Translations under genes and position numbers: made by a program
Origin: Sulfuritalea sp.
GTDB lineage: Bacteria; Pseudomonadota; Gammaproteobacteria; Burkholderiales; Rhodocyclaceae
Length of the DNA: 64,000 nucleotides
Direction of reading: 5' to 3'
Assembly: GCA_023229545.1 (NCBI GenBank)
Contig: JALNZB010000005.1
Location: 1-64,000 of the forward strand
The notes under the pieces: model-generated
Databases searched by the model: none
Seen by the model: only the letters and a program-made list of their open reading frames with translations
What the model was told of the DNA's origin: nothing
Shown: in pieces, positions 18,484 to 26,893 of the stretch
How positions within the stretch are numbered: position 1 is the stretch's first letter
Layout: every line of letters begins with the position of its first letter

Positions 18484-18870
18484 TCAGTCACAACTTGTCG
18501 GCGTGTCGCTATCCAAAGCGCCTGCGGAAAGGAATGCCTTGACGTCATCCATCAGCTCGGCTTCCGGCACCTCGGCGTATTTCGCGGCCGCCTGATTCTT
18601 GGCCTTGATGCTGGCGCGATATTCCTTGCTGAAGTACTGCTTGACGGTATCCTTGCCCTTGGCGTGCTTGTTGGTCTGCAGGTAGGAAGCCCAGTCTGCC
18701 TTTTTCTTGCTGCTGGGGGAAATGGGGCCACCCATCTTTTCCATGTGGCAAACGGTACAGACCATGCGGTAGTAAACGCGACCGCGTTTGGCATCTGCGG
18801 CCTGTGCGGTGAAAGAGACGGTCATCGCCGCCAGCAAGAGGGTAGAGGCCAGGGGTTTAAGCAATTTCAT
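18484..18870 (-). CDS. monoheme c-type cytochrome
   Basis: The product is 128 residues, with a signal peptide (about 1-24, ending AQA) and one heme motif, CTVCH at 38-42. The remainder is Lys-rich and helical (SKKKADWASYLQTNKHAKGK). A pair of Cys-containing residues near the C-terminus (TSCD) is not part of a heme motif. It does not match a named cytochrome that I recognise. It lies between the second flavoprotein gene and the YeeE transporter, separated from the former by a terminator-like hairpin. Confidence 0.8.
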   Translation of the reverse strand: MKLLKPLASTLLLAAMTVSFTAQAADAKRGRVYYRMVCTVCHMEKMGGPISPSSKKKADWASYLQTNKHAKGKDTVKQYFSKEYRASIKAKNQAAAKYAEVPEAELMDDVKAFLSAGALDSDTPTSCD

Positions 18871-18897
18871 GATGCAACTCCAAATGGATTACAAAAA

Positions 18898-18925
18898 CCC
18901 ACGGGCCGCGCGAGCGGCCCGTGGG
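18898..18925 (-). terminator. terminator-like hairpin downstream of fccB paralogue 2
   Basis: CCCACGGGCCGC (18898-18909) pairs perfectly with GCGGCCCGTGGG (18914-18925). On the minus strand it is followed by TTTTTG. It lies directly after the flavoprotein gene and before the cytochrome gene, so it could lower expression of the downstream cytochrome-yeeE-tusA genes. Confidence 0.7.
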
Positions 18926-18932
18926 AGGGGAC

Positions 18933-20240
18933 TTAGTCAAACATTTCCGAAGTGATATTCTTGAGCCAGGAATGGCCGTGGGCAATCTCGATCTTGCGGA
19001 AAGCCGGGGTAGCGTTCATCGGCGAAATACCGCCCGCGCCAGGCACTTCAACCAGTTGCCCATCCTTCACGCGGTAAATGCCGGTGATGGAGATGCCATG
19101 ATCGGGTGTGACCACGCTGTAGCAGGCGTTGATGAACGACGGCTCGTCGGGCTCCACTCCGCGCAACGAGGCGATGATCGCCGCCACGGCTACTTTCGCC
19201 TGGGAGGCTGCGGAGTATCCGGACTTCGGCATGGCGCCCGCAACACAGGCATCGCCGATGACGTGGATATTCTTGTGCATGGTCGACTCGAAAGTCGTGA
19301 AGTTGACCGGGCACCAACCCTTTGCGTTCACCAGACCCGTGGTATGGGCAATCTTGCCGGCCTGCTGTGGCGGAATGACGTTCAGCACATCGGCCTTGAA
19401 CTCCTTGCCGGTGACGTTGGTCGCCGTGCGCGTCGCCACATTGATGGACTCGACTTCGCCACCCTTCGATGCGGGAATCCACTCAAGCATGGCGCCACTC
19501 TTCTCGAACTGCTCGCCATAGTGCTGCGTGAAGCCCTGCAGCCAAAGGGGCTGCTTGGAGAACTTGTCCTTGGCGTCGAGAATGAGAACCTTGGAATGTG
19601 GTTTGTGCTTCTTGAGATAATGGGAAATCAGGGCGCCACGCTCGTACGGTCCGGGGGGGCAGCGGTAGGGATTGTCCGGAACGGTGATGACGACCAAACC
19701 CCCATCCTTCATGTCCTTGATCTGGTTTGCCAGCAGCGTGGTTTGCGGTCCGGCCATCCAGGCATGGGGAATGATCTTGCTGGCTTCTTCGTCATAGCCC
19801 TTGACGGCGCCCCACTTGAAATCGATACCTGGCGAGACGACGCAACGGTCGTAATCGAGGGTCTTGCCGCCACTGATCTTCACCTTTCTGGCCGCTGGGT
19901 CGATCGACTCGACGGTGTCATGAATCACCGTGATTCCGCGCTTTGCCAAGCCTTTATAGTCGAAGGTCAGTGACTCGAGAGTTCTCATTCCGGCCAGCAC
20001 TTCATTACTGGAAGGGTGGGAAATGAAGCTCTTTTTCGGTTCGATCAGCACGACATCCAGGCCCGGTTCCATCAGCTTGAGATATTTTGCTGCGACGGCG
20101 CCACCATAGCCACCGCCGACCACGATGACTTTGGCTTTAACGGCCGCACTCGCACGACCACTGATTCCCAGACCCATGGCCGCAACCAGCGACGCGCCGC
20201 CAATGGTCTTGATGAAATCTCTTCTGTTTGAATTTGACAT
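18933..20240 (-). CDS. flavocytochrome c flavoprotein (paralogue 2), variant FAD site
   Basis: The product is 435 residues, with a twin-arginine signal (RRDFIK at 6-11) and FAD motif VVGGGYGG near 40-47. It is clearly paralogous to the product of 9857-11128 and related to FccB/SoxF. The redox-disulfide cysteines are kept (Cys194 in RCPPGP, Cys373 in NACYS). The FAD-linking Cys is replaced by His75 (ISHPSSNEV), so flavin is either non-covalent or attached differently. The upstream diheme cytochrome (20257-20847) is the likely partner. Substrate may therefore differ from sulfide. Confidence 0.87.
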   Translation of the reverse strand: MSNSNRRDFIKTIGGASLVAAMGLGISGRASAAVKAKVIVVGGGYGGAVAAKYLKLMEPGLDVVLIEPKKSFISHPSSNEVLAGMRTLESLTFDYKGLAKRGITVIHDTVESIDPAARKVKISGGKTLDYDRCVVSPGIDFKWGAVKGYDEEASKIIPHAWMAGPQTTLLANQIKDMKDGGLVVITVPDNPYRCPPGPYERGALISHYLKKHKPHSKVLILDAKDKFSKQPLWLQGFTQHYGEQFEKSGAMLEWIPASKGGEVESINVATRTATNVTGKEFKADVLNVIPPQQAGKIAHTTGLVNAKGWCPVNFTTFESTMHKNIHVIGDACVAGAMPKSGYSAASQAKVAVAAIIASLRGVEPDEPSFINACYSVVTPDHGISITGIYRVKDGQLVEVPGAGGISPMNATPAFRKIEIAHGHSWLKNITSEMFD

Positions 20241-20256
20241 GACAGTGATCCCTTTC

Positions 20257-20847
20257 TTATTTCTGGCTGGCGTAAAATTGCAACAGTGCGTCGATATCGC
20301 TCGGGGTGGCCTTCTCGAACAATTTCTTCTTCGGATGCTGGCTTGCCGTGTTAGTCGCCGCGTCCGGACTGTTCATATCGTTCAGGTAAAGTCGCAGGTA
20401 AGGCGTCCACTGCCCGGCCAGGCGCGGCGGGCCATCCTCTTCTGCACCGTTGGCGTTCTCGCTGTGGCAAATCCCGCAAACTTTCTCGTGGTAGGCGGCT
20501 CCCTGCTTCACCAGCTTGGCGTCGGCCTTTTGTGGGGCGGAAACCCACTTTTGCTTGGCAAGGTGTTCGGACATGACGTTAAGTTGTGCGTCGTCGTAGC
20601 CCTTGGCCACTCGTCCCATGACGGTGGAACCGCGGGAGCCATCACGGTACTGCTTCATGGCCGTGACGAGGAAGGTCTTTGACATTCCGCCGATAGTTGG
20701 CATGGTACCGGCTGTGCTCGCGCCGTTCGCACCATGACATCCGCCGCAGGGATTGGCCAGCATGCTGCCGGAAATGTTACCGGCCTGCGTTGTCGCAGAA
20801 AAAGTTAACCCGATGGCGAGAGCCACCCCAACTATTTGCAGTCTCAT
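20257..20847 (-). CDS. diheme cytochrome c (FccA/c4-like), second copy
   Basis: The product is 196 residues, with a signal peptide (about 1-22) and heme motifs CGGCH at 34-38 and CGICH at 124-128. The start at 20847 was chosen because it follows AGGAGA (GACAGGAGATCGCGTA) and begins the signal peptide MRLQIVGVALAIG. An open upstream extension has no support. It heads the run leading to flavoprotein paralogue 2, 16 bases away, and probably forms a flavocytochrome with it. Confidence 0.85.
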   Translation of the reverse strand: MRLQIVGVALAIGLTFSATTQAGNISGSMLANPCGGCHGANGASTAGTMPTIGGMSKTFLVTAMKQYRDGSRGSTVMGRVAKGYDDAQLNVMSEHLAKQKWVSAPQKADAKLVKQGAAYHEKVCGICHSENANGAEEDGPPRLAGQWTPYLRLYLNDMNSPDAATNTASQHPKKKLFEKATPSDIDALLQFYASQK

Positions 20848-21188
20848 TACGCGATCTCCTGTCGTTGTATATTGGTTAGTAACTTCTGTGCCGCACAAAC
20901 TTCGTCGAGCCTTCCACCTGAATCAATCTGCCACCTAAATCGGACCTGCAACTTGTGGTCAGTAAAACGCTTACATACGAGACCGCTACCCTTGGTCCGA
21001 TCTTGCGTAATCGCACGCTACTGATCCGCGCACGGGGAAAAAAACTGGGTTGGCTCGTAATCTCCCCAGCGGGTCCAAAGCGACCCGAAGATGGCAATTT
21101 TGTCCCGGCTGAATACTACTGTTCACGCTTTGTCGAACCAATCAAAAAAATGTGACCTACCGATAAAACTGATTGCTTCATAGATTCC

Positions 21189-21203
21189 ATATATTCGATA
21201 TAT
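21189..21203. promoter_or_regulatory. AT-rich palindrome, possible operator
   Basis: ATATAT-TCG-ATATAT is an inverted repeat with 6-nt arms, nested in the wider pair CCATAT (21187-21192) and ATATGG (21207-21212). It stands out in GC-rich DNA. ArsR-type regulators of sulfur genes use AT-rich inverted repeats, but no regulator gene is in the window and the site is about 340 bases from the cytochrome start. Confidence 0.3.
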
Positions 21204-21504
21204 CTGATATGGGGGCTGAAAGACCGGTTGCCGCATCACGAGTTGGCTCATGTTAGCGCGAATATTGTCGCGTTTGAGCGCTGCCGCGCAGCATGGTGTA
21301 GAGCGCTTTGTCAGCTGATAGATGTTTGCTGTTGCGGCGATACCTATCGCATATGAAATGCCGGAATCCGGCGTACAAGCCGAGCCGATAATCGCACCAC
21401 GTTTGCAATTGACGGGGTGTCATTACCTGGCGCAATCTGTCATTCGTTCGATGGCCGTGTCGACGTGAAAACGGCGCGTGGGTTGCCTTGGGTGCGTCCA
21501 TTGC

Positions 21505-21529
21505 CGCCGTACCGCCAGCGCCGACTTTT
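21505..21529 (+). repeat. dispersed 25-nt repeat, copy D
   Basis: Plus-strand intergenic copy with about two differences from the majority sequence. It is preceded by TTGC, as is copy C. It lies about 100 bases past the end of the alpha/beta-hydrolase gene. Confidence 0.6.
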
Positions 21530-21629
21530 TCAGGGGCCTACGTGGATCGCGCCATAAGTATTGGCGATCTGGTGAATTCGAGCCAGATCAGCATCAGTGT
21601 GTATCTGGCGAAAGACTGCGGACGATTGG

Positions 21630-22487
21630 TTACGGCAATGCTTGCTGTAAAAATCCGTCCAGTTGCTGGATCCAGTCGTCCCGCCCGAAGACGAAGCCTT
21701 CATTGTGGCCGCCCTCAATTTCCAGGAATTGCTTTGGCGGACGGGCGGCTTCGAATAGTCGTCGACCGTGGGCGAAGGGAATGACGTCGTCGTTGTGGCT
21801 GTGAATCACCAGCAACGGGCAGGAAATTTGCGGCAGGTGCGCCAAGGTGTCATAACGGATGCGGGCGAGAAGGCGTATCGGCAGTAGAGGATACAGATCG
21901 GCTCCCATGTCGGGAACGGAGGTGAAGGTCGACGCCAGCACCAGCGCGGCGGGACGGTTCTCCGTCGCCAGTTGCGCCGCCACGGCACCGCCCAGCGATT
22001 CGCCGAAGATAACAATACGATTCGCAGGGAAACCCAGCTCTTGCGTGGCGTGGCGCCACACGGTTGCAGCGTCCAGATAGCTGCCTTGTTCTGAGGGGGC
22101 TCCGCTACTGCGACCATAGCCACGGTAATCGATAATCAAAGTGGCCAGTCCAAGATCATGGAACATACGCAGATAGTCGAGCCGGTGGGCAATGTTTCCG
22201 GCATTGCCGTGGAGGAAAATCACCAGACCGCGCGTCCTGTGCTTGATGGCGACCGGCACCAGCCAGCCGTCGAGGGTTTCGCCGTCGACGGTGGAGAGTT
22301 TCAGTGGAGCGAAAGGCAGGCCGATATCGGTCGGGCTGGCGCGGAAGTCGCGATCAACTTCCGGCTGGAATACCAGTGAGGACTGCTTGAAATAAATCAG
22401 GGCCATCAGGCCCAGATAGATCAAAAGAATAATCTGGAGCACCGACCACAGCATGAATGAGACCTTCTTGGGAAGCCGAGCGGTCAT
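21630..22487 (-). CDS. membrane-anchored alpha/beta hydrolase (YfhR/BEM46-like)
   Basis: The product is 285 residues. An N-terminal membrane segment (about 11-33) precedes an alpha/beta-hydrolase fold. HGNAGN forms the oxyanion region, DYRGYGRSSG the following strand, and the nucleophile Ser164 lies in GESLGG. A candidate acid is in HSHNDDVIP and the His in GGHNEGF. It belongs to the BEM46/YfhR group, whose substrates are not established. It lies downstream of clpA in the opposite sense of the gene map flow but on the same strand, 104 bases beyond the clpA stop codon. Confidence 0.85.
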   Translation of the reverse strand: MTARLPKKVSFMLWSVLQIILLIYLGLMALIYFKQSSLVFQPEVDRDFRASPTDIGLPFAPLKLSTVDGETLDGWLVPVAIKHRTRGLVIFLHGNAGNIAHRLDYLRMFHDLGLATLIIDYRGYGRSSGAPSEQGSYLDAATVWRHATQELGFPANRIVIFGESLGGAVAAQLATENRPAALVLASTFTSVPDMGADLYPLLPIRLLARIRYDTLAHLPQISCPLLVIHSHNDDVIPFAHGRRLFEAARPPKQFLEIEGGHNEGFVFGRDDWIQQLDGFLQQALP

Positions 22488-22591
22488 CGGTGGAGTGTGT
22501 GCAAGGAGTAGTTCGCAGGCGAATCACGCGACACCGCCTCAACCCACGCCAAATCAACAATTGCCTTTGCGCGACGCCCTGTCAGGCGGGC

Positions 22592-24865
22592 TCAAATTGC
22601 AGATGCAACGGGTGGCGGTGTGCTGAGCGCTTCTTCGAAGCCAAGCACGACCTTTTCGTGCTCGTCGACGTCAATGGTGACGCGACCGCCGTGAACCAGC
22701 TTGCCGAACAGCAGTTCGTCGGCCAGCGCCGAGCGGATTGTGTCCTGGATCAGGCGCGACATCGGTCGCGCACCCATCAGTGGGTCAAAGCCTTTCTCGG
22801 CAAGCCATGCACGCAGCGTGCCCGTGAATATGGCTTCAACCTTCTTCTCGTGCAATTGGCCTTCAAGTTGCATCAGGAACTTGTCCACCACACGCAGGAT
22901 GATTGCGGCATCGAGCGCGCGGAAGGAAATGATGGCATCCAGCCGATTGCGAAATTCAGGCGTGAACATGCGCTTGATGTCGGCCATTTCGTCGCTTTGG
23001 CCCTTGTTGGAGGTGAAGCCAATGCTGGTCTTTTGCAAGGCCTCGGCGCCGGCGTTGGTTGTCATGACAATCACCACATTGCGAAAATCCGCCTTGCGTC
23101 CGTTGTTGTCGGTCAAGGTGCCGTGGTCCATTACTTGCAGCAGGATATTGAACACCTCCGGGTGCGCTTTTTCGATTTCGTCCAGCAGCAGCACGGCGTG
23201 CGGCTTCTTGGTAACGGCTTCGGTAAGCAGTCCGCCCTGATCAAAGCCGACATAGCCGGGAGGCGCGCCGATCAACCGGCTTACGGCATGGCGTTCCATG
23301 TATTCAGACATGTCAAAGCGAATCAGTTCGATGCCCATGCCATAGGCTAACTGGCGCGCTACTTCGGTTTTTCCGACGCCAGTCGGCCCGGAGAACAGGA
23401 AACAGCCAACTGGCTTCTGCGGGTCGCCCAGCCCGGAGCGCGACATTTTGATCGCTCTGGTCAGGGCATCAATGGCAGGTTCCTGGCCGAAGACCATGTT
23501 CTTCAGATCGCGATCCAGATTCTTCAGCGCCGAGCGGTCGTCGGCTGAAACGTGCTGTGGCGGAATGCGCGCAATCCTGGCGACGATGTCTTCGATCTCA
23601 AGTTTGCCGATAGTCTTCTTCTGCTTTGATTTCGGCAAGACGCGTTGAGCGGCGCCGGCCTCATCGATCACGTCGATCGCCTTGTCAGGCAGGTGGCGGT
23701 CATTGATGTACTTGGCCGCAAGTTCTGCCGCGCTGGAAATAGCCGCAGCGGAATACTTGACGCCGTGATGCTCTTCAAAGCGGGACTTGAGGCCGCGCAG
23801 TATGGAGACCGTTTCGTCCACCGACGGCTCATCGACATCGACTTTCTGAAAGCGACGTGACAGCGCATGATCCTTCTCGAACACACCGCGAAACTCGGTA
23901 TATGTGGTGGCGCCGATGCACTTCAGAGCCCCTGATGCCAAAGCGGGCTTGAGCAGATTGGACGCATCCATCGTTCCACCTGACGCCGCGCCGGCGCCGA
24001 TCAGTGTGTGTATCTCGTCGATGAACAGAATGGCGTTCGGGTTGTCCGCAAGTTGTTTGAGGACACCTTTGAGTCGCTGTTCAAAGTCACCGCGATACTT
24101 GGTTCCGGCCAGGAGTGAGCCCATGTCCAGGCAATATACGGTGGCGTTGGCAAGAATCTCCGGCACGCGTCCCTCGACAATGCGGCGAGCGAGCCCTTCC
24201 GCGATGGCCGTTTTCCCGACGCCAGCTTCGCCGACCAGGAGCGGGTTGTTCTTGCGGCGACGGCATAGGGTCTGGATTACGCGCTCCAGTTCCTTGTCGC
24301 GACCGATCAGTGGATCAATCTTGCCCGTCAGCGCCAACTGGTTAAGGTTCTGCGTGAAATTTTCAAGCGCGCCGCCTTTTTCCTGGACCTCACCATCGGT
24401 CTCCACCGCTTCTTCCTTGCCTCGAGGTTGCGGCGTCTTGGTGATGCCATGGGAAATGTAGTTCACCACGTCCAGTCGCGTGACATTCTGGCGTTGCAGG
24501 AAAAACACGGCATGTGAATCCTTTTCGCCGAAGATCGCCACCAGCACGTTGGCCCCGGTGACTTCCTTCTTTCCCGAGGACTGCACATGAAGAATGGCGC
24601 GCTGGATTACGCGCTGGAAGCCGAGCGTCGGTTGCGTGTCGATTTCATCGATTCCTGCCACGGTCGGCGTGTGCTCATTGATAAAAGTCAGCAGTTCCTT
24701 TCTCAGGCTCTCAATATCGACCGCGCAGGCCCGCAACACTTCGGCGGCGGAGGGATTATCCAGCAGCGTCAGCAGCAGATGTTCGACGGTGATGAACTCA
24801 TGGCGCTTCTGTCGGGCTTCGACAAAGGCCATGTGCAAGCTGACTTCGAGTTCCTGGGCAATCAT
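22592..24865 (-). CDS. clpA: ATP-dependent Clp protease ATP-binding subunit ClpA
   Basis: The product is 757 residues, almost the length of E. coli ClpA. It has the N-terminal double Clp domain (MIAQELEVSLHMAF start), a first AAA+ module with Walker A GEAGVGKT near 215 and a second with GPTGVGKT near 497. It unfolds substrates for ClpP, whose gene is not here. The ATG at 24865 was preferred to an extension of seven codons. Its start overlaps the clpS stop by 4 bases (ATGA type), the usual clpS-clpA coupling. Confidence 0.97.
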   Translation of the reverse strand: MIAQELEVSLHMAFVEARQKRHEFITVEHLLLTLLDNPSAAEVLRACAVDIESLRKELLTFINEHTPTVAGIDEIDTQPTLGFQRVIQRAILHVQSSGKKEVTGANVLVAIFGEKDSHAVFFLQRQNVTRLDVVNYISHGITKTPQPRGKEEAVETDGEVQEKGGALENFTQNLNQLALTGKIDPLIGRDKELERVIQTLCRRRKNNPLLVGEAGVGKTAIAEGLARRIVEGRVPEILANATVYCLDMGSLLAGTKYRGDFEQRLKGVLKQLADNPNAILFIDEIHTLIGAGAASGGTMDASNLLKPALASGALKCIGATTYTEFRGVFEKDHALSRRFQKVDVDEPSVDETVSILRGLKSRFEEHHGVKYSAAAISSAAELAAKYINDRHLPDKAIDVIDEAGAAQRVLPKSKQKKTIGKLEIEDIVARIARIPPQHVSADDRSALKNLDRDLKNMVFGQEPAIDALTRAIKMSRSGLGDPQKPVGCFLFSGPTGVGKTEVARQLAYGMGIELIRFDMSEYMERHAVSRLIGAPPGYVGFDQGGLLTEAVTKKPHAVLLLDEIEKAHPEVFNILLQVMDHGTLTDNNGRKADFRNVVIVMTTNAGAEALQKTSIGFTSNKGQSDEMADIKRMFTPEFRNRLDAIISFRALDAAIILRVVDKFLMQLEGQLHEKKVEAIFTGTLRAWLAEKGFDPLMGARPMSRLIQDTIRSALADELLFGKLVHGGRVTIDVDEHEKVVLGFEEALSTPPPVASAI

Positions 24866-25185
24866 CGGTCTTCCTCCATCACGCAAGCCAGCGGATGCTG
24901 GTGCCGACGCGAAAATGCACTCACCTGCTCAACCTTCGTCGCAGCTACATCGCGAGGATACACGCCGCAGACACCCCTTCCCTCACGATGCACTTTCAGC
25001 ATGACTTGCGTCGATTGCTCGCGCGATAAACCAAAAAACTTTTCCAAAACCACTACGACGAAATCCATGGGAGTGAAATCATCGTTGAGCAGCAACACCT
25101 TGTACATTGGTGGCGGCTTGGTGAGATTCTTCTCCGGCGCCAATGCAGCACTACCCTCCGATTCGACGTGCTTGCGCGTAACCAT
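24862..25185 (-). CDS. clpS: ClpA adaptor protein ClpS
   Basis: The product is 107 residues. The core YKVLLLNDDFTPMDFVVVVLEKFF and the LKVHREGRGVCGVYPRDVA segment are the family signatures. ClpS delivers N-degron substrates to ClpAP and occupies the N-domain of ClpA. The N-terminal extension is disordered in character. It is followed immediately by clpA on the minus strand and diverges from the cold-shock gene across a 363-base gap. Confidence 0.96.
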   Translation of the reverse strand: MVTRKHVESEGSAALAPEKNLTKPPPMYKVLLLNDDFTPMDFVVVVLEKFFGLSREQSTQVMLKVHREGRGVCGVYPRDVAATKVEQVSAFSRRHQHPLACVMEEDR

Positions 25186-25548
25186 GAGTGGATTTTAATG
25201 TGATTCCTGCACAGTTCAACACCACGAAAAGGAGGGGAATAATGCGTTCATGCGCCGTATTTTGGGTTGATCGTCCAACATGCAAGGGGCAGGCATGTGC
25301 GATGCAGCATAGAAAGTTGTTGACGCTGCTTGACAATGTGCGTAAAACGCGAAACGTGTTTAGTTCAATTTCCTCCGCAGTGACCTACGGTCGTCTCACA
25401 GTCTGTCGAATTGCAGCTCCTCTGAATTGCCGCTTGGCCCCCTCTGCTGTTCCGAAGTTGAACCTCAAACATGCCCCGGCCGGGGTGCGGTGTTTTGCAG
25501 CCCGCAGCGGTGGCCGATTCGTTCGTTTTTGATTAAGGAAGAAGTTAC
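25186..25548 (+). promoter_or_regulatory. clpS/cold-shock gene intergenic region and probable long leader
   Basis: This 363-base gap separates divergent clpS and the cold-shock gene. A candidate promoter for the latter is TTGACG at 25320-25325, 17 bases, then TAAAAC at 25343-25348. That would give a leader of nearly 200 bases, as is usual for cold-shock mRNAs. A 12-base perfect palindrome (CCCCGGCCGGGG, 25474-25485) lies in the leader. AAGGAAG precedes the start codon. Promoter positions are estimates. Confidence 0.4.
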
Positions 25549-25752
25549 ATGGCAACTGGTACTGTTAAGTGGTTCAACGACGCCAAGGGTTTTGGTTTTA
25601 TTACCCCGGATGACGGTAGCGAAGATTTGTTCGCACATTTCTCGGCCATCAACATGGCTGGGTTCAAGTCCCTGAAGGAAGGCGACAAGGTGACTTTTGA
25701 CGTGGTGCAAGGCCCTAAAGGCAAGCAGGCGTCGAACATTCAGAAGCCTTGA
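25549..25752 (+). CDS. CspA-family cold-shock protein
   Basis: The product is 67 residues, a single cold-shock domain with RNP1 KGFGFI and RNP2-like DLFAHF. Such proteins bind single-stranded nucleic acid and act as RNA chaperones and antiterminators. The start MATGTVKWFNDAKGFGFI is canonical. It stands alone, preceded by a long leader and followed by a strong terminator at 25798-25840. Paralogues are common, so no individual symbol is given. Confidence 0.97.
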   Translation: MATGTVKWFNDAKGFGFITPDDGSEDLFAHFSAINMAGFKSLKEGDKVTFDVVQGPKGKQASNIQKP

Positions 25753-25797
25753 TGTCCTCGATTCTTTCGGTGCCGGGTTAATTCCGGTTCCGGAAAT

Positions 25798-25840
25798 ACA
25801 AAGCCCGCCCGAGGTAGCTGTCTGGCGGGCTTTGTTTTTT
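25798..25840 (+). terminator. terminator of the cold-shock gene
   Basis: ACAAAGCCCGCC (25798-25809) pairs with GGCGGGCTTTGT (25824-25835) and is followed by a run of T to 25840. Confidence 0.85.
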
Positions 25841-25893
25841 CTAATTGCACGCCTGTTTCGTGGGTATATGAACGTGCCTTCGAGTTTGCTGGT

Positions 25894-26538
25894 TTGAGCC
25901 GCCTCATACTTTTCAACAAGCCTTATGGCGTGCTGACCCAGTTTACCGATAGCGGCGGACGGCCCACCTTGGCCGATTACGTTCCAATCCGTGATGTGTA
26001 TGCCGCTGGGCGGCTGGATGCAGATTCGGAAGGATTGGTCGTATTGACCGACGATGGCGCTTTGCAGGCGCGAATCGCCAATCCCCGGCACAAGTTGGCA
26101 AAGCTGTACCGGGTGCAGGTTGAAGGTTTGCTCACAGATGAAGCGCTGAGAAAACTTGCCAAGGGCGTGGACCTTGGCGATTTCCATACGCAGCCGTGTC
26201 TGGCGCGCCGCATTGCCGAGCCGCAAGGCCTCTGGAAACGGAATCCCCCGATCCGGCATCGCGCGGTTATTCCCGTCAGTTGGTTGGAGATTGTTCTGCG
26301 AGAAGGGAAGAACCGTCAGGTCAGGCGCATGACGGCACGAGTCGGGTTTCCGACACTACGCCTGATTCGTTGGGCGGTGGGGGATTGGACTCTGGAAGGA
26401 CTTGCGCCGGGCCAGTGGCGAGAACTTGAGATTTCAAGTCAACCAGAAGGAAAGCAGCGCGTTAATGTCCGTAACGCCACGAAAAACCGTGGGGTTAACA
26501 ACACTCTACCTATACACACACTAAAGGAAACACCATGA
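25894..26538 (+). CDS. rluE: 23S rRNA pseudouridine synthase RluE
   Basis: The product is 214 residues of the RsuA/RluB/E/F group without an N-terminal S4 domain, matching RluE. RluE modifies U2457-equivalent of 23S rRNA. The catalytic Asp42 lies in GRLDADSEGLVVLTDDG, and the later signature GKNRQVRRMTARVGFPTLRL is present. The start is TTG 25894, since the ATG just upstream is in another frame. The last 30 or so residues are not typical of the family and may be a poorly constrained tail. The stop overlaps the next ATG. Confidence 0.88.
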   Translation: MSRLILFNKPYGVLTQFTDSGGRPTLADYVPIRDVYAAGRLDADSEGLVVLTDDGALQARIANPRHKLAKLYRVQVEGLLTDEALRKLAKGVDLGDFHTQPCLARRIAEPQGLWKRNPPIRHRAVIPVSWLEIVLREGKNRQVRRMTARVGFPTLRLIRWAVGDWTLEGLAPGQWRELEISSQPEGKQRVNVRNATKNRGVNNTLPIHTLKETP

Positions 26539-26795
26539 ACAAGCTCCTCGCGACCCTCGTTGCTGGCCTGATCGCTACCTCCGTTTTTGCTGCTGATGCG
26601 CCGAAGGCTGCCCCGGCTACTCCCGCTACCCCGGCTGCTCCGAAGGCTGCCCCCGCTGCTGCGGCGACTCCGGCTACCCCGGCTACCCCGTCGGCCAAGG
26701 CTGCTGACGCGCCGAAGGCTGAAGCTGCTCCCGCCAAGGCTGAAAAGAAGGCCAAGAAGGCCAAGAAGGCCAAGAAGGTCGAAGCTGCAAAGTAA
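26535..26795 (+). CDS. small secreted Ala/Pro/Lys-rich protein
   Basis: The product is 86 residues. A clear signal peptide (about 1-20, ending VFAAD) is followed by low-complexity PATPAAPKAAPA-type repeats and a strongly basic C-terminus built from KKAKKAKKAKK. The gene has a good ribosome site (AAAGGAAA) and its own terminator, so it is probably expressed. Composition resembles histone H1-like or cell-envelope linker proteins, but no function is assigned. The signal peptide argues against a DNA-binding role in the cytoplasm. Confidence 0.7.
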   Translation: MNKLLATLVAGLIATSVFAADAPKAAPATPATPAAPKAAPAAAATPATPATPSAKAADAPKAEAAPAKAEKKAKKAKKAKKVEAAK

Positions 26796-26816
26796 TCCCC
26801 TAATCCGGGAAAAAGG

Positions 26817-26844
26817 AATGGCAGGGAGACCTGCCATTTTTTTT
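26817..26844 (+). terminator. terminator after the Lys-rich protein gene
   Basis: AATGGCAGG (26817-26825) pairs with CCTGCCATT (26830-26838) around GAGA, then eight T. It is a textbook intrinsic terminator. Confidence 0.9.
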
Positions 26845-26893
26845 GCCGCGCAATTCGGGGTGATCGAGGTTCTTTCGTCGAAGGAGATTGATC

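Larger units (their letters stand above)
20848..21629. other. 782-bp region without a convincing gene
   Basis: This gap upstream of the second flavocytochrome run is more AT-rich in places. On the minus strand, near 20860-20875, there is a TATACA-like -10 and the ribosome site of the cytochrome gene. An AT-rich palindrome lies at 21189-21203 and a dispersed-repeat copy at 21505-21529. Short open frames (plus 20955-21155, 66 codons; minus 21253-21501, 82 codons, with a basic Arg/His-rich product) have no recognisable family or clear ribosome site. The second could be a decayed gene remnant. Confidence 0.5.

Noticed and set aside
20955..21155. 66-codon open frame in the intergenic gap
   Set aside because: No ribosome site, no recognisable family and atypical composition; treated as chance.
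21253..21501. 82-codon minus-strand frame with Arg-rich product
   Set aside because: No known family and no start signals; at most a decayed remnant, so left inside the region description.
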